Source of the DNA: an uncultured Bacteriovorax sp.
Lineage (GTDB): Bacteria; Bdellovibrionota; Bacteriovoracia; Bacteriovoracales; Bacteriovoracaceae
DNA: 8,031 nt
Assembly: GCA_943914745.1 (NCBI GenBank)
Contig: CALUDF010000133.1
Coordinates: 1-8,031 of the forward strand
Reading direction: 5' to 3'
Under the pieces are notes generated by a model that made no database searches, had not been told where the DNA came from, and was given only the letters and a program-made list of their open reading frames with translations. Below are positions 1 to 6,395 of this stretch, piece after piece (positions within the stretch are counted from its first letter, which is position 1; each line of letters starts with the position of its first letter). The translations under genes were made by a program, and so were the position numbers.

Positions 1-348
1 AAGATGATCGTTTTTGTCGGCCTTTTTATGGCTATGGCCGCTTCTGCCTCTGATATTATCAAAACACCTATGTTGGATTTTACTCCTACCAAAGAGATGG
101 ATTATGTCTACGATATAAAAACGACAAAGTTTGATAAGGTCGTACTTGACTGCCAGAGTTTCTTATCGGGAATAACGTTCTCGGATAAGGGTGAACTAAA
201 AGGTGATATCTATTTGGATATGGCTATGTGTGAAAGCTTGGTTGATTTTCTCATTGATTCAAAGAAAAATAATTTTCCTGTGTGTCTTGGTCTTGAAGCC
301 GAAACAAAAGAGCTTCATGTGACTCGTGAAACTGAAGAGTGTAACTAG
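1..348 (+). CDS. Small secreted four-cysteine protein of unknown function, 5' end probably outside the window
   Basis: The frame is open from base 1 (AAG, then ATG at 4). If ATG 4 were the start, the signal peptide would be a bare hydrophobic stretch (MIVFVGLFMAMAASAS) with no positive charge. The lysine just before it suggests the true start lies a few codons upstream, outside the window, so I treat the gene as 5' partial. A signal peptidase site is likely after Ala-Ser-Ala (residue 15 counted from ATG 4), which predicts a periplasmic or secreted product. The mature part is about 100 residues, mixed alpha/beta in character, with cysteines at 50, 76, 94 and 113. Four cysteines in an exported protein suggest two disulfides. 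I recognise no family and assign no function. It ends convergently with the cytochrome lipoprotein gene, 27 bases away. Confidence 0.7.
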   Translation, partial: KMIVFVGLFMAMAASASDIIKTPMLDFTPTKEMDYVYDIKTTKFDKVVLDCQSFLSGITFSDKGELKGDIYLDMAMCESLVDFLIDSKKNNFPVCLGLEAETKELHVTRETEECN

Positions 349-377
349 GGAAGGGAGCTTGTGGCCCCTCTAGTTTT
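344..377 (+). terminator. Possible imperfect intrinsic terminator between convergent genes
   Basis: ACTAG at 344-348, which includes the stop codon of the first gene, can pair with CTAGT at 370-374. The stem continues with a G-U pair, a G-C pair, a two-base AA bulge and then GGG/CCC (353-355 with 365-367), and is followed by TTTT at 374-377. The stem is interrupted and the T run short, so this is weak. The position, between two converging genes and reading rightward, suits a terminator. Confidence 0.35.
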
Positions 378-744
378 ACATATTAGTAATCCAGTCTTCT
401 AGAATCGCCAGGTCCGTAGTCGTCATTGCGGGATAAGGATCTTTAGGCATTGTCCCGCCATAATTTTTCAGAATGCCGATAATCGGCGAGTCTGTATAGT
501 TTCCTCTCGTCACATAACCAGAATCAACCCATCTCTCAGAGGTGTTGAGAACAGACCAGGCATGACACTCAAAGCACTGGGTTTGTAAAACCTTGTAGGC
601 CAGAGCAAAACGCGAGCCTTGTGGAGTTGAAGTGTCAATCTCTACAGTCGTATACTGACTCTTATCATTCGTGTTGCTATTGTAGTCTTGGCCACACCCA
701 CTCACAAAAAAGATAAAAATGAGAAACATTATCTGCTTGAGCAT
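376..744 (-). CDS. Monohaem cytochrome c lipoprotein
   Basis: The product is 122 residues. The N-terminus MLKQIMFLIFIFFVSGCGQD is a lipoprotein signal with lipobox V-S-G-C (acylated Cys17). The frame can be extended seven codons to a TTG at 763-765, but that extension contains the Shine-Dalgarno-like AAGGTGG, which lies about eight bases upstream of ATG 744, so 744 is the better start. Residues 57-61 (C-F-E-C-H) form a single haem c attachment motif. Met99 in G-G-T-M-P is a plausible second axial ligand, as in class I cytochromes c, and the C-terminal helix (about 109-121, ending DWI) also fits. After a roughly 30-residue hydrophilic linker, the haem domain would be tethered to a membrane on the periplasmic side, probably as an electron carrier. 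The partner is unknown; the CxxCH-containing operon about 800 bases away is a candidate. Haem binding is clear from sequence; the pathway is inference. Confidence 0.85.
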   Translation of the reverse strand: MLKQIMFLIFIFFVSGCGQDYNSNTNDKSQYTTVEIDTSTPQGSRFALAYKVLQTQCFECHAWSVLNTSERWVDSGYVTRGNYTDSPIIGILKNYGGTMPKDPYPAMTTTDLAILEDWITNM

Positions 745-787
745 TTTAGTTCCACCTTGCCTCAAAATTAAAAATCAGTTTAATAGT

Positions 788-793
788 ATTATA
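788..793 (-). promoter_or_regulatory. Consensus -10 element for the cytochrome lipoprotein gene
   Basis: The minus strand reads TATAAT here, a perfect sigma-70 -10 box, about 44 bases before ATG 744. Seventeen bases further upstream lies TTCTTT (811-816), only a weak match to a -35 element. On the plus strand the overlapping TATTAT (787-792) could serve the divergent gene at 823, but I see no good -35 for it. The call rests on the -10 match and its placement in a divergent intergenic region. Confidence 0.4.
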
Positions 794-822
794 GACTAAT
801 TAAATATCAAAAAGAAAAATTT

Positions 823-1164
823 ATGAATAAGGCAAATATGGATCAACACATGCAGGATGGAAGTTTTTTTTCAATTAACCCGTTCTTTAAGCGCTCATTT
901 ATTTTTTATTCTTCAATCATTGGAGTGATCAGTCTGTGTATTTTTTATTTTGCCATCACTTACTTTTTCTGGAGTTTTGAGCAGAAGGGGATGTCGTTGG
1001 GGATTCCTGCTAATCACGTATTTTATAAATTCATCAATGAGCAGCGCTATTCGATGAATGTCATTTTTGCGATCGTAGGCATCTTCGTTTTAGCGATCAA
1101 TTCCATTAGTGCTTTTGTTGTGGCCCAAAAAATATTGAGACCAAACTTGGAAGGAAAAAAATGA
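823..1164 (+). CDS. Small two-pass membrane protein ending at a HAMP-like boundary
   Basis: The product is 113 residues: a hydrophilic N-terminus (1-25), a first membrane segment (about 26-50), a short external loop with G-M-S-L-G-I-P and H-V-F-Y-K-F-I, and a second membrane segment (about 79-101). It then ends in Q-K-I-L-R-P-N-L-E-G-K-K. The layout recalls sensor/HAMP proteins of Bdellovibrio-type bacteria, in which the second segment runs into a HAMP domain beginning with an R-P or G-P step. Here the chain stops about ten residues into that region, so no signalling domain follows. ATG 823 has only a weak purine tract upstream. ATG 838 (Met6), preceded by AAGG five bases away, is an alternative start that does not affect the membrane segments. 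The stop overlaps the start of the next gene (ATGA), implying translational coupling. The family link is from memory of the motif and is tentative; function is unknown. Confidence 0.7.
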   Translation: MNKANMDQHMQDGSFFSINPFFKRSFIFYSSIIGVISLCIFYFAITYFFWSFEQKGMSLGIPANHVFYKFINEQRYSMNVIFAIVGIFVLAINSISAFVVAQKILRPNLEGKK

Positions 1165-1370
1165 AGAGTACGACTTCCTTCTTTGGTTGTTTGTTTTTAA
1201 GCTTATTTTTTTCCTGCCAAAAGAAACCTGAAAGCGCCCCTTTGCACTCTCGCGATGAAATCATTATCGAATTCGCCTCTTTCCTTGAGAATCCGCCTCC
1301 ACAAGACCTCCACAATGGTTCAAAAAAACTTAAGAATCAGCACCTTAATGCCCCAGACTTAAGCCACTAA
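1161..1370 (+). CDS. Very small putative lipoprotein coupled to the membrane protein gene
   Basis: The product is 69 residues. MKSTTSFFGCLFLSLFFSCQ has a charged start, a hydrophobic core and a cysteine at 19 preceded by L-F-F-S. That is a loose but usable lipobox, so the mature lipoprotein would be only about 51 residues. The mature part is hydrophilic, with one probable short helix around residues 31-43 and a Pro-rich stretch (P-P-P), and matches nothing I recognise. ATG 1161 overlaps the preceding stop by four bases, and AAGGA at 1151-1155 gives a well-spaced ribosome site. A coupled start, good ribosome site and signal-like N-terminus support a real gene despite its size. No function can be assigned; an accessory subunit to the upstream membrane protein is the simplest guess. 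Confidence 0.6.
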   Translation: MKSTTSFFGCLFLSLFFSCQKKPESAPLHSRDEIIIEFASFLENPPPQDLHNGSKKLKNQHLNAPDLSH

Positions 1371-1464
1371 AACCAGTTTAATGACTCAAATTTTTGCCGC
1401 TTTTTTATCTGTGTTTTTTACTCAAGTTTATGAATTAACACGTCGAGGAGTAGGACTGAACATA

Positions 1465-1488
1465 GATTTTAATAAGTGTATTAAAATC
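1465..1488. promoter_or_regulatory. Perfect 10-4-10 inverted repeat upstream of the three-gene operon, candidate operator
   Basis: GATTTTAATA at 1465-1474 is followed by the four-base centre AGTG and then by TATTAAAATC at 1479-1488, its exact reverse complement. It lies 28 bases before the ATG at 1517 and is not followed by a T run, so it fits a protein-binding operator better than a terminator. A weak promoter overlaps it: CTGAAC at 1456-1461 and TATTAA at 1479-1484, spaced 17. A regulator bound here would cover the -10 region. The N4-centred geometry resembles that of FNR/CRP-type sites, but the half-site sequence is not a known consensus, so the regulator is unknown. Confidence 0.5.
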
Positions 1489-1516
1489 ATTTAGAACGAC
1501 AGTGAATTATTTTTAA

Positions 1517-2989
1517 ATGGGGGAACTCGTGAATGTAACAGTTATCATCATGAATTTGCTTCATGTGATATCTTCAGTGGCCATGGCCGCTGATCCTATC
1601 AACACCTACACGCCATTTAATGTAGTTTTAGGAAGTACTCCTAATAAGTACCCTAGCATGGTCGTTGAGACCGAAATACTACGTTATAACCGCTGCTACG
1701 CTCATTTAATGAGGACGATTGTGCCAAAGGCGGATGCGAGACTTTCCTTAATCAAGTCAAAGGCGATTAACGGAAGTGAAGCGTGTATGGATCTTCTGAA
1801 GAAGGCCAAGCTTGATAACAGTGGGATGTTAGTAAAGGATACTAACGGTCAGTACAATACTGAAGCTAAGACGGTCTTTAAGACGATCAACGACTTCCAC
1901 AGGTCGTGGTTTCCAACCTACGATTACCGAAGCGCTGTTCCCACAGGGGAGTGCTTTAACGACAACAACTACAGAACTTATAACAATGGCGAGATGGCGT
2001 TGCACTTAACGAATGCAATCTTCAATAAAGAAGTCCCTTTCTCATCAATCGTGACTAATCGTGAATCTTTCGAAGCGGTCAGGGATGATAGAAGTGGTGG
2101 GACAAAGACCATTAACAATCAAAGCACAGCAACGACGATGATGGGGCCAAATTCAGCAGGAACTCCCGTCGAGTTTACTCCTACCTACATGAGCGCTGGA
2201 AACATCATTGGTCTTAAAGATCTTGAACCGGCAACTTTTCCAAATGGAGTGGATTTTAGGTCATCTGTTGGTGGCGGGATCATTGGAACAGTTCCCTACA
2301 TGCTGCTTAACTCTGGAAGAAATAATAATGAGACAATCAATGGTGGTTTAAGACAACACCGTCGTTGGTCGCAGGCTATTTTATCCGATTTATTCTGTCG
2401 TGAGATTCCAGTTGTCCGTTCAGCTGATGCGATTAAAAAAGTCCAAGCTGACTCAACTGTACCTTTTCGCCAGGGGATCTCATGCATGCAATGTCATGCT
2501 TCGATCGACCCTTTATCACAGATTCAGCGTAATGCTTCTTTAAAATTCACTAATAGTTGTAATGCTGGAACGGTAAGTTTTGTAAGCCAACAAGCCGTGG
2601 ATAAGCCTCAAGAGACGCTTGAGCAGGTCGATGCGGACACAGACTTTCACAAACGTCCACCTAAAGGAACATTCTATTTTAGAACTTATGATGGGAGACT
2701 CCTCAACCATGAAGCCACAGGTGTTCAGGAAATGGGTGAGTACCTAGCAACAGTTGATGATCTTTATATCTGTGCAGCTAAAAGGTATTTTCAATTCTTC
2801 ACAGGAATTGATGTTCCAATGTTTGATGCTGGAGATTTCACGGCTCCAGTTCTTTCGCAAAAACAGACTATTTATCGCAATATGGTCATCGATATGGGAC
2901 TGGAGCTTAAGAAGAGCCAGAACCTAGAAGTTCTCGTTAACAAAATCATTTCATCAGAAGCTTATATTAGCCCAGGAAAAGGGGAGTAG
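1517..2989 (+). CDS. Secreted CxxCH protein with planctomycete-type cytochrome (DUF1588/DUF1585-like) C-terminal half
   Basis: The product is 490 residues with a signal peptide cleaved probably after A-M-A (residue 24). Its n-region has no Lys or Arg and carries a Glu, which is atypical. A stop lies just before ATG 1517, and GTG 1529 (residue 5), close behind a GGGGGAA tract, is an alternative start. The middle part (about 25-270) is not recognised in detail. From about 275 it follows the DUF1588 pattern: an R-x-H-R-R-W-S...L-F-C segment, then C-M-Q-C-H-A-S-I-D-P-L (CxxCH at 323-327), matching the CxxCHxxIDPxG type. A DUF1585-like end with C-A-A-K-R-Y-F-Q-F-F-T-G follows. CxxCH implies covalent haem c or a metal site in the periplasm. 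It is first in a tight operon, three bases ahead of a DUF1501-like gene; such cytochrome-like proteins are commonly encoded beside DUF1501/DUF1552 proteins. The biochemical role of these families is not established. Domain assignments are from motifs only. Confidence 0.8.
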   Translation: MGELVNVTVIIMNLLHVISSVAMAADPINTYTPFNVVLGSTPNKYPSMVVETEILRYNRCYAHLMRTIVPKADARLSLIKSKAINGSEACMDLLKKAKLDNSGMLVKDTNGQYNTEAKTVFKTINDFHRSWFPTYDYRSAVPTGECFNDNNYRTYNNGEMALHLTNAIFNKEVPFSSIVTNRESFEAVRDDRSGGTKTINNQSTATTMMGPNSAGTPVEFTPTYMSAGNIIGLKDLEPATFPNGVDFRSSVGGGIIGTVPYMLLNSGRNNNETINGGLRQHRRWSQAILSDLFCREIPVVRSADAIKKVQADSTVPFRQGISCMQCHASIDPLSQIQRNASLKFTNSCNAGTVSFVSQQAVDKPQETLEQVDADTDFHKRPPKGTFYFRTYDGRLLNHEATGVQEMGEYLATVDDLYICAAKRYFQFFTGIDVPMFDAGDFTAPVLSQKQTIYRNMVIDMGLELKKSQNLEVLVNKIISSEAYISPGKGE

Positions 2990-2992
2990 GTC

Positions 2993-4654
2993 ATGGCAGA
3001 ATTTAATCGTCGAAACTTTCTGGCAGGATTAGGTGCATCTGCACTTTTTCTCTCAGCTCCGGAAAAGCTGTTGATGGGGAGTATTCTTGAGGGGGCCTTT
3101 AATAGGGCCAATGCTGCAGACGCGGGTAACCCTGAAAAAATCCTGATCAATATTTTCCTGCAATCGGGTCCTCCTCGTTGGTATTTTGATTTTCCGATGA
3201 GACCAAACGGGAATGATGACATCATAGATAACTCTATGGTGAAGAACCGTTTCGTCATAGAAAACGGAGTTCAAAAAGCTGTTCTTGACACTCATAAAGT
3301 TGGAAATTTCTTTCTTCCTTATTTATGGAAATCAAATATTCCAACAAGTGACGGTGGATCAGTGCCGATGGCCAATTTAGCCAATAGTGCTGTCTTCATC
3401 CGTGGCTATGATTTGATCAACGACGGACACGATCAAAACAGAATCAAGCATAATGCTCCGGTTTCAGGGGGACTTAGTCTATCTGGGATTTTTGCTGATA
3501 CATCAATAAAGCCTTTTGCATCGGTAACTGATGGAAGCACCTTCCAGCACAAATCGGCCAAAGGAAAAAGTATTGTAGGAGCGCCTTTAAACGGTGATCC
3601 TTTTTCAACTATTATGGCCCCTTTTAATATGACTTCACCAAAGTCGTTTAATCGCAGACAGGCGATGGATGAGTCGATTAAATTACTACAAGGTAGCATT
3701 TCATCGATGTTCGGTTCAAAGAATCCGTACGCCTCAAGTTTATCAACTGAAAAAGATGCCTCAATTGAGTTGTTTTTAAAAGGGACAGCAGGGCTTAAAA
3801 CTAAGTACGAGGCATTGTATAATAAGTACCGTGCGCTGGAGATCCGCGCATACACTGACACGTCATTAGACTTAGAAGGAATCCATGATCAACCGATTCT
3901 AACAAAAGCGAACAACCAGTATAATATCTCGGCCAGCGGTCCTGGAGATATTAAAGCGACATCAACAACAGCTGATTTGAGAAATCTTATCGATGGAACA
4001 ACTCAAGCTAACGCCTTGGCAGCTAGCTTTGCTATTGCAGAGTATATTGCCAGCGAAAATCTTTCTTCATCAATTATGGTTGTCGTCGATGGTATCTTGA
4101 ACATGAACTATGCAAATCTCGGTTATGCGACGATTGCTAACAGTACGCCAATTACAGCAAGGGCCAACTTTAGTTTTGACTCTCATGAGACGGGATCATT
4201 TGCAGGTCTTTTCATCTATTCACAATTCTATCGTGCTTTTGCTTCATGTTTATATGAGTTAATTGGAGTTTTAAAACAGAAGAATCTTTTCAATGATTCA
4301 ATCATTCAATTGAGCTCTGAGTTCAACAGAGCCGCCCGCACTGCTGGTCATGGTTCAGACCATGGATACAGAGGATGTGGAACGTCACTTTATTCAGGAA
4401 TGTTCGAAACAGGTGAAGGACCACTAGTCATCGGTAACGTCAGCAATAATAAAAATGGTGGTGGGTATGCAGGAACATGGGGGATTGGAGCAACTGTTCC
4501 AGAAATGGGAAATCGAGTTGTGACGATCGGTAACCTCATGTCAACAGTTACTGGACTTGCGGGCCATGAAAGCCCTACTAAGAACGATGCTCCATTGTTA
4601 AAAATGAGTAACGGAAAACTAGTAAACCTAGCAGGACGGCCAAAAAATGTCTAA
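2993..4654 (+). CDS. Tat-exported DUF1501-like protein
   Basis: The product is 553 residues. The N-terminus has a twin-arginine signal, N-R-R-N-F-L-A at 5-11, then a weakly hydrophobic stretch and a probable cleavage after A-N-A (41), so it is exported folded. The C-terminal third carries the features of DUF1501 proteins, which belong to the alkaline phosphatase/sulfatase-like superfamily: F-D-S-H-E-T-G at 395-401 (family form W-D-T-H), and S-S-E-F-N-R at 441-446 leading to G-S-D-H-G at 454-458 (family form SEFGR...DHG). H146, D147, H153 and N154 are further possible metal or substrate ligands. A central region (about 200-310) is less typical. ATG 2993 follows a purine-rich AGGGGAGTAGG ribosome site within the end of the upstream gene, three bases after its stop, so the two are coupled. 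DUF1501 proteins have no settled reaction. Tat export suggests a cofactor or folding in the cytoplasm before export. Confidence 0.85.
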   Translation: MAEFNRRNFLAGLGASALFLSAPEKLLMGSILEGAFNRANAADAGNPEKILINIFLQSGPPRWYFDFPMRPNGNDDIIDNSMVKNRFVIENGVQKAVLDTHKVGNFFLPYLWKSNIPTSDGGSVPMANLANSAVFIRGYDLINDGHDQNRIKHNAPVSGGLSLSGIFADTSIKPFASVTDGSTFQHKSAKGKSIVGAPLNGDPFSTIMAPFNMTSPKSFNRRQAMDESIKLLQGSISSMFGSKNPYASSLSTEKDASIELFLKGTAGLKTKYEALYNKYRALEIRAYTDTSLDLEGIHDQPILTKANNQYNISASGPGDIKATSTTADLRNLIDGTTQANALAASFAIAEYIASENLSSSIMVVVDGILNMNYANLGYATIANSTPITARANFSFDSHETGSFAGLFIYSQFYRAFASCLYELIGVLKQKNLFNDSIIQLSSEFNRAARTAGHGSDHGYRGCGTSLYSGMFETGEGPLVIGNVSNNKNGGGYAGTWGIGATVPEMGNRVVTIGNLMSTVTGLAGHESPTKNDAPLLKMSNGKLVNLAGRPKNV

Positions 4655-5354
4655 AAACAAGATGAATAAATTATGTCTTATTCTAGCTGCGACTTTTTTT
4701 GTTGCTGGTTGTTTGCCGGAACAAATTGATAAGTCGGTACTACAATTTAAGGAAGCGCCCAAGCGCGCCGTGGCCAGTAGTGACGAGGCAATGGTGGCTG
4801 ACTTGGAGCAAGGGGGCTTAGTGATCAGAATGAGTGATCGCTATTACGTCTCTTCATTGTTGTTGGATGTCTTTGGGACAAACGCCAACACAGCCGTGGT
4901 CAATTATGTAAAAGTCAAAATGGATGCCTTTGGCGGTGGTTGTGACCAATATGACAAAACGGTCAATGCCTCCAATGCTTGTTTGAATGACGATTGTAAC
5001 AATGTTCAGTGTAATGGAACAAACGTCATCGATAAGCAAATCGGTATGTCGTCTGTTATCAGACAGGGATGGTTGATCCGCGCGTGCGAAGATATCACCA
5101 ATGTGGATAATGCCGTTTTATACACGATAAGAAATGTGGTTGAAAACCAGACTTATGTAAAGGCGACAGTGCCTGCGCCAACGGTAGAGGGGCTAATCAA
5201 AGCTTATGGGCTGTTTTACCGTACTGGTACGCCGAATGAAGCAGTCATCACGGCTTTGGCCAAGGTCTCAGACACAGAGACGACCAGTAATTTTGATAAA
5301 TGGCGCTACGTCCTTCTTTCTCTTTGTGTGACACCTGAGTGGCAAATTCCTTAA
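4647..5354 (+). CDS. Cysteine-rich lipoprotein, third gene of the DUF1501-like operon
   Basis: The product is 235 residues with lipobox V-A-G-C (Cys22 acylated). ATG 4647 overlaps the end of the DUF1501-like gene by eight bases and has AGGA ten bases upstream. Met6 (4662) lacks a ribosome site and is less likely. Three segments recall pieces of planctomycete-type cytochrome proteins (DUF1587/DUF1549/DUF1553 style): R-M-S-D-R-Y-Y-V...L-L-D-V-F-G at 61-77, A-Y-G-L-F-Y-R-T-G-T-P-N-E-A at 186-199, and W-R-Y-V-L-L-S-L-C-V-T-P-E-W-Q at 219-233. Between the first two lies a Cys-rich insert with cysteines at 99, 112, 117 and 122, then Cys147; Cys227 is near the end. There is no CxxCH, so no haem c is predicted. 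The likely role is a membrane-anchored partner of the two upstream exported proteins. Lipoprotein status is firm; domain kinship is inference. Confidence 0.75.
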   Translation: MSKNKMNKLCLILAATFFVAGCLPEQIDKSVLQFKEAPKRAVASSDEAMVADLEQGGLVIRMSDRYYVSSLLLDVFGTNANTAVVNYVKVKMDAFGGGCDQYDKTVNASNACLNDDCNNVQCNGTNVIDKQIGMSSVIRQGWLIRACEDITNVDNAVLYTIRNVVENQTYVKATVPAPTVEGLIKAYGLFYRTGTPNEAVITALAKVSDTETTSNFDKWRYVLLSLCVTPEWQIP

Positions 5355-6331
5355 AGGCTATTCTTAATGGCCTCTAGAACATCTTTAATCTGATTGGTCT
5401 CGCTGATCTCGATGAAAATATCTTCCTGGCCAGCGAGGCCCAGTACTTCATTGATCTTTTTGAAAATTTCAAACTGAACTTCAGGGCTATCATCCATTTT
5501 TGAGTGCATGTCTGTTCTGAGTTCATTGGTGACTTCTGTGTACTTTGTATTGCGGGCCACGGTTGGGTCACCGTGGACAAAAGGAATAATCCCTTCTCCA
5601 AAGAAGTTGAGGTTGCTCTTTACATTGATTGGGATGATGGTTTTATTCATTCCAACAGCATCAATTGAGACGAGCAAGTCAATCGGGCGAAAGCCGTTTC
5701 GGGCTGAATTAAACTCATTGGCCACTTCAATAGCCGTATCCCCTCCGAAACTGTGCCCGACAAGGACCACAGGCTCATTAGGAGCGTGTTTTTTGATCTC
5801 TTCGACGATCTTGTCATGCTCGTTCCAGTTAAAGCGCTTGGCCCCTGGAAAGTTGTCCGACATTTCTTTAATTCCATCGCCATTAGAAATACCAAACATT
5901 GAAAAGCCTTCAATGAAAATGACTGCGGGCTTTTTAATGAAGTGAACAGGAGGCTCTGGTTTTTTATCAGAGATTTTATTTTCAATCGACTTTGCGTTCT
6001 TTGGAACAATGATCGGCATGACTGGGGCTTTGGCAATTGCCTTGGCCACCGAACTCGCTTTTTCTAAAACTGATGAGCCTGATGAAGATGAAGAAGTTGA
6101 GGGCCTTGTGGCCTCTGGTGCATTTTCGGGTAGGCTCTCCGGAGCTTGTGTATTCTCCTGAGTCTTAAGTATTTTTGCTTGCTCAGTGATCGCCGTCTTT
6201 TCTTCCGGAATAGCTGTCTTCAGTGCTTCCGTTGGAACTTTTCCATTCCCACGAAATGGTTTTAAGTTTTGAAGGTTAGAGTTCTTAATGGGAGCGCTTT
6301 TTATATTGCTCTTATCTGCAACTTTAGTCAT
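5351..6331 (-). CDS. Alpha/beta hydrolase with long low-complexity N-terminal region
   Basis: The product is 326 residues. Residues 1-130 are a probably disordered region rich in Lys, Pro, Ala, Glu, Ser and Thr, including a run of serines around 80-87, with no signal peptide or membrane segment. From about 134 an alpha/beta-hydrolase fold follows: strand A-V-I-F-I-E-G-F, then the nucleophile elbow V-V-L-V-G-H-S-F-G-G with Ser194. Asp224 (S-I-D-A-V-G) is the likely acid and His276 (T-D-M-H-S-K-M) the likely base, in the right order and spacing for a triad. The chain is small for the fold, with little room for a lid. Substrate is unknown; lipase, esterase or thioesterase activity is possible. 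ATG 6331 has no ribosome site but lies six bases after a TATAAT, suggesting a leaderless message. Its stop shares TTAA (5351-5354) with the convergent lipoprotein gene. Confidence 0.8.
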   Translation of the reverse strand: MTKVADKSNIKSAPIKNSNLQNLKPFRGNGKVPTEALKTAIPEEKTAITEQAKILKTQENTQAPESLPENAPEATRPSTSSSSSGSSVLEKASSVAKAIAKAPVMPIIVPKNAKSIENKISDKKPEPPVHFIKKPAVIFIEGFSMFGISNGDGIKEMSDNFPGAKRFNWNEHDKIVEEIKKHAPNEPVVLVGHSFGGDTAIEVANEFNSARNGFRPIDLLVSIDAVGMNKTIIPINVKSNLNFFGEGIIPFVHGDPTVARNTKYTEVTNELRTDMHSKMDDSPEVQFEIFKKINEVLGLAGQEDIFIEISETNQIKDVLEAIKNSL

Positions 6332-6337
6332 GAGACT

Positions 6338-6343
6338 ATTATA
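6338..6343 (-). promoter_or_regulatory. Consensus -10 box implying leaderless transcription of the hydrolase gene
   Basis: The minus strand reads TATAAT here, followed by AGTCTC and then the ATG at 6331. Initiation usually falls about seven bases beyond the -10 element, which would place it at or next to the A of the start codon. No Shine-Dalgarno sequence lies between. The expected -35 position (6361-6366, ATAAGA on the minus strand) is a poor match, so the promoter would be weak or activator-dependent. Confidence 0.45.
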
Positions 6344-6395
6344 GGCGCTCCCTGGAGTTTTCTTATAGGGAGGTAAATACTAACCAAAACTGAGC

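Noticed and set aside
1106..1315. Minus-strand open frame opposite the small putative lipoprotein gene
   Set aside because: It covers the coupled plus-strand gene, which has a better ribosome site, a coupled start and a signal-like N-terminus; the minus product shows no recognisable feature.
3433..3861. Minus-strand open frame of 142 codons inside the DUF1501-like gene
   Set aside because: It lies wholly within a gene with clear family motifs, and its product has no domain or signal.
4941..5015. Cysteine cluster in the operon lipoprotein as a possible haem c site
   Set aside because: No CxxCH is present and no histidine follows any cysteine pair.
5508..5945. Plus-strand open frame opposite the hydrolase domain
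   Set aside because: The minus strand encodes the GHSFGG elbow and triad across this stretch; the plus product is an antisense shadow.
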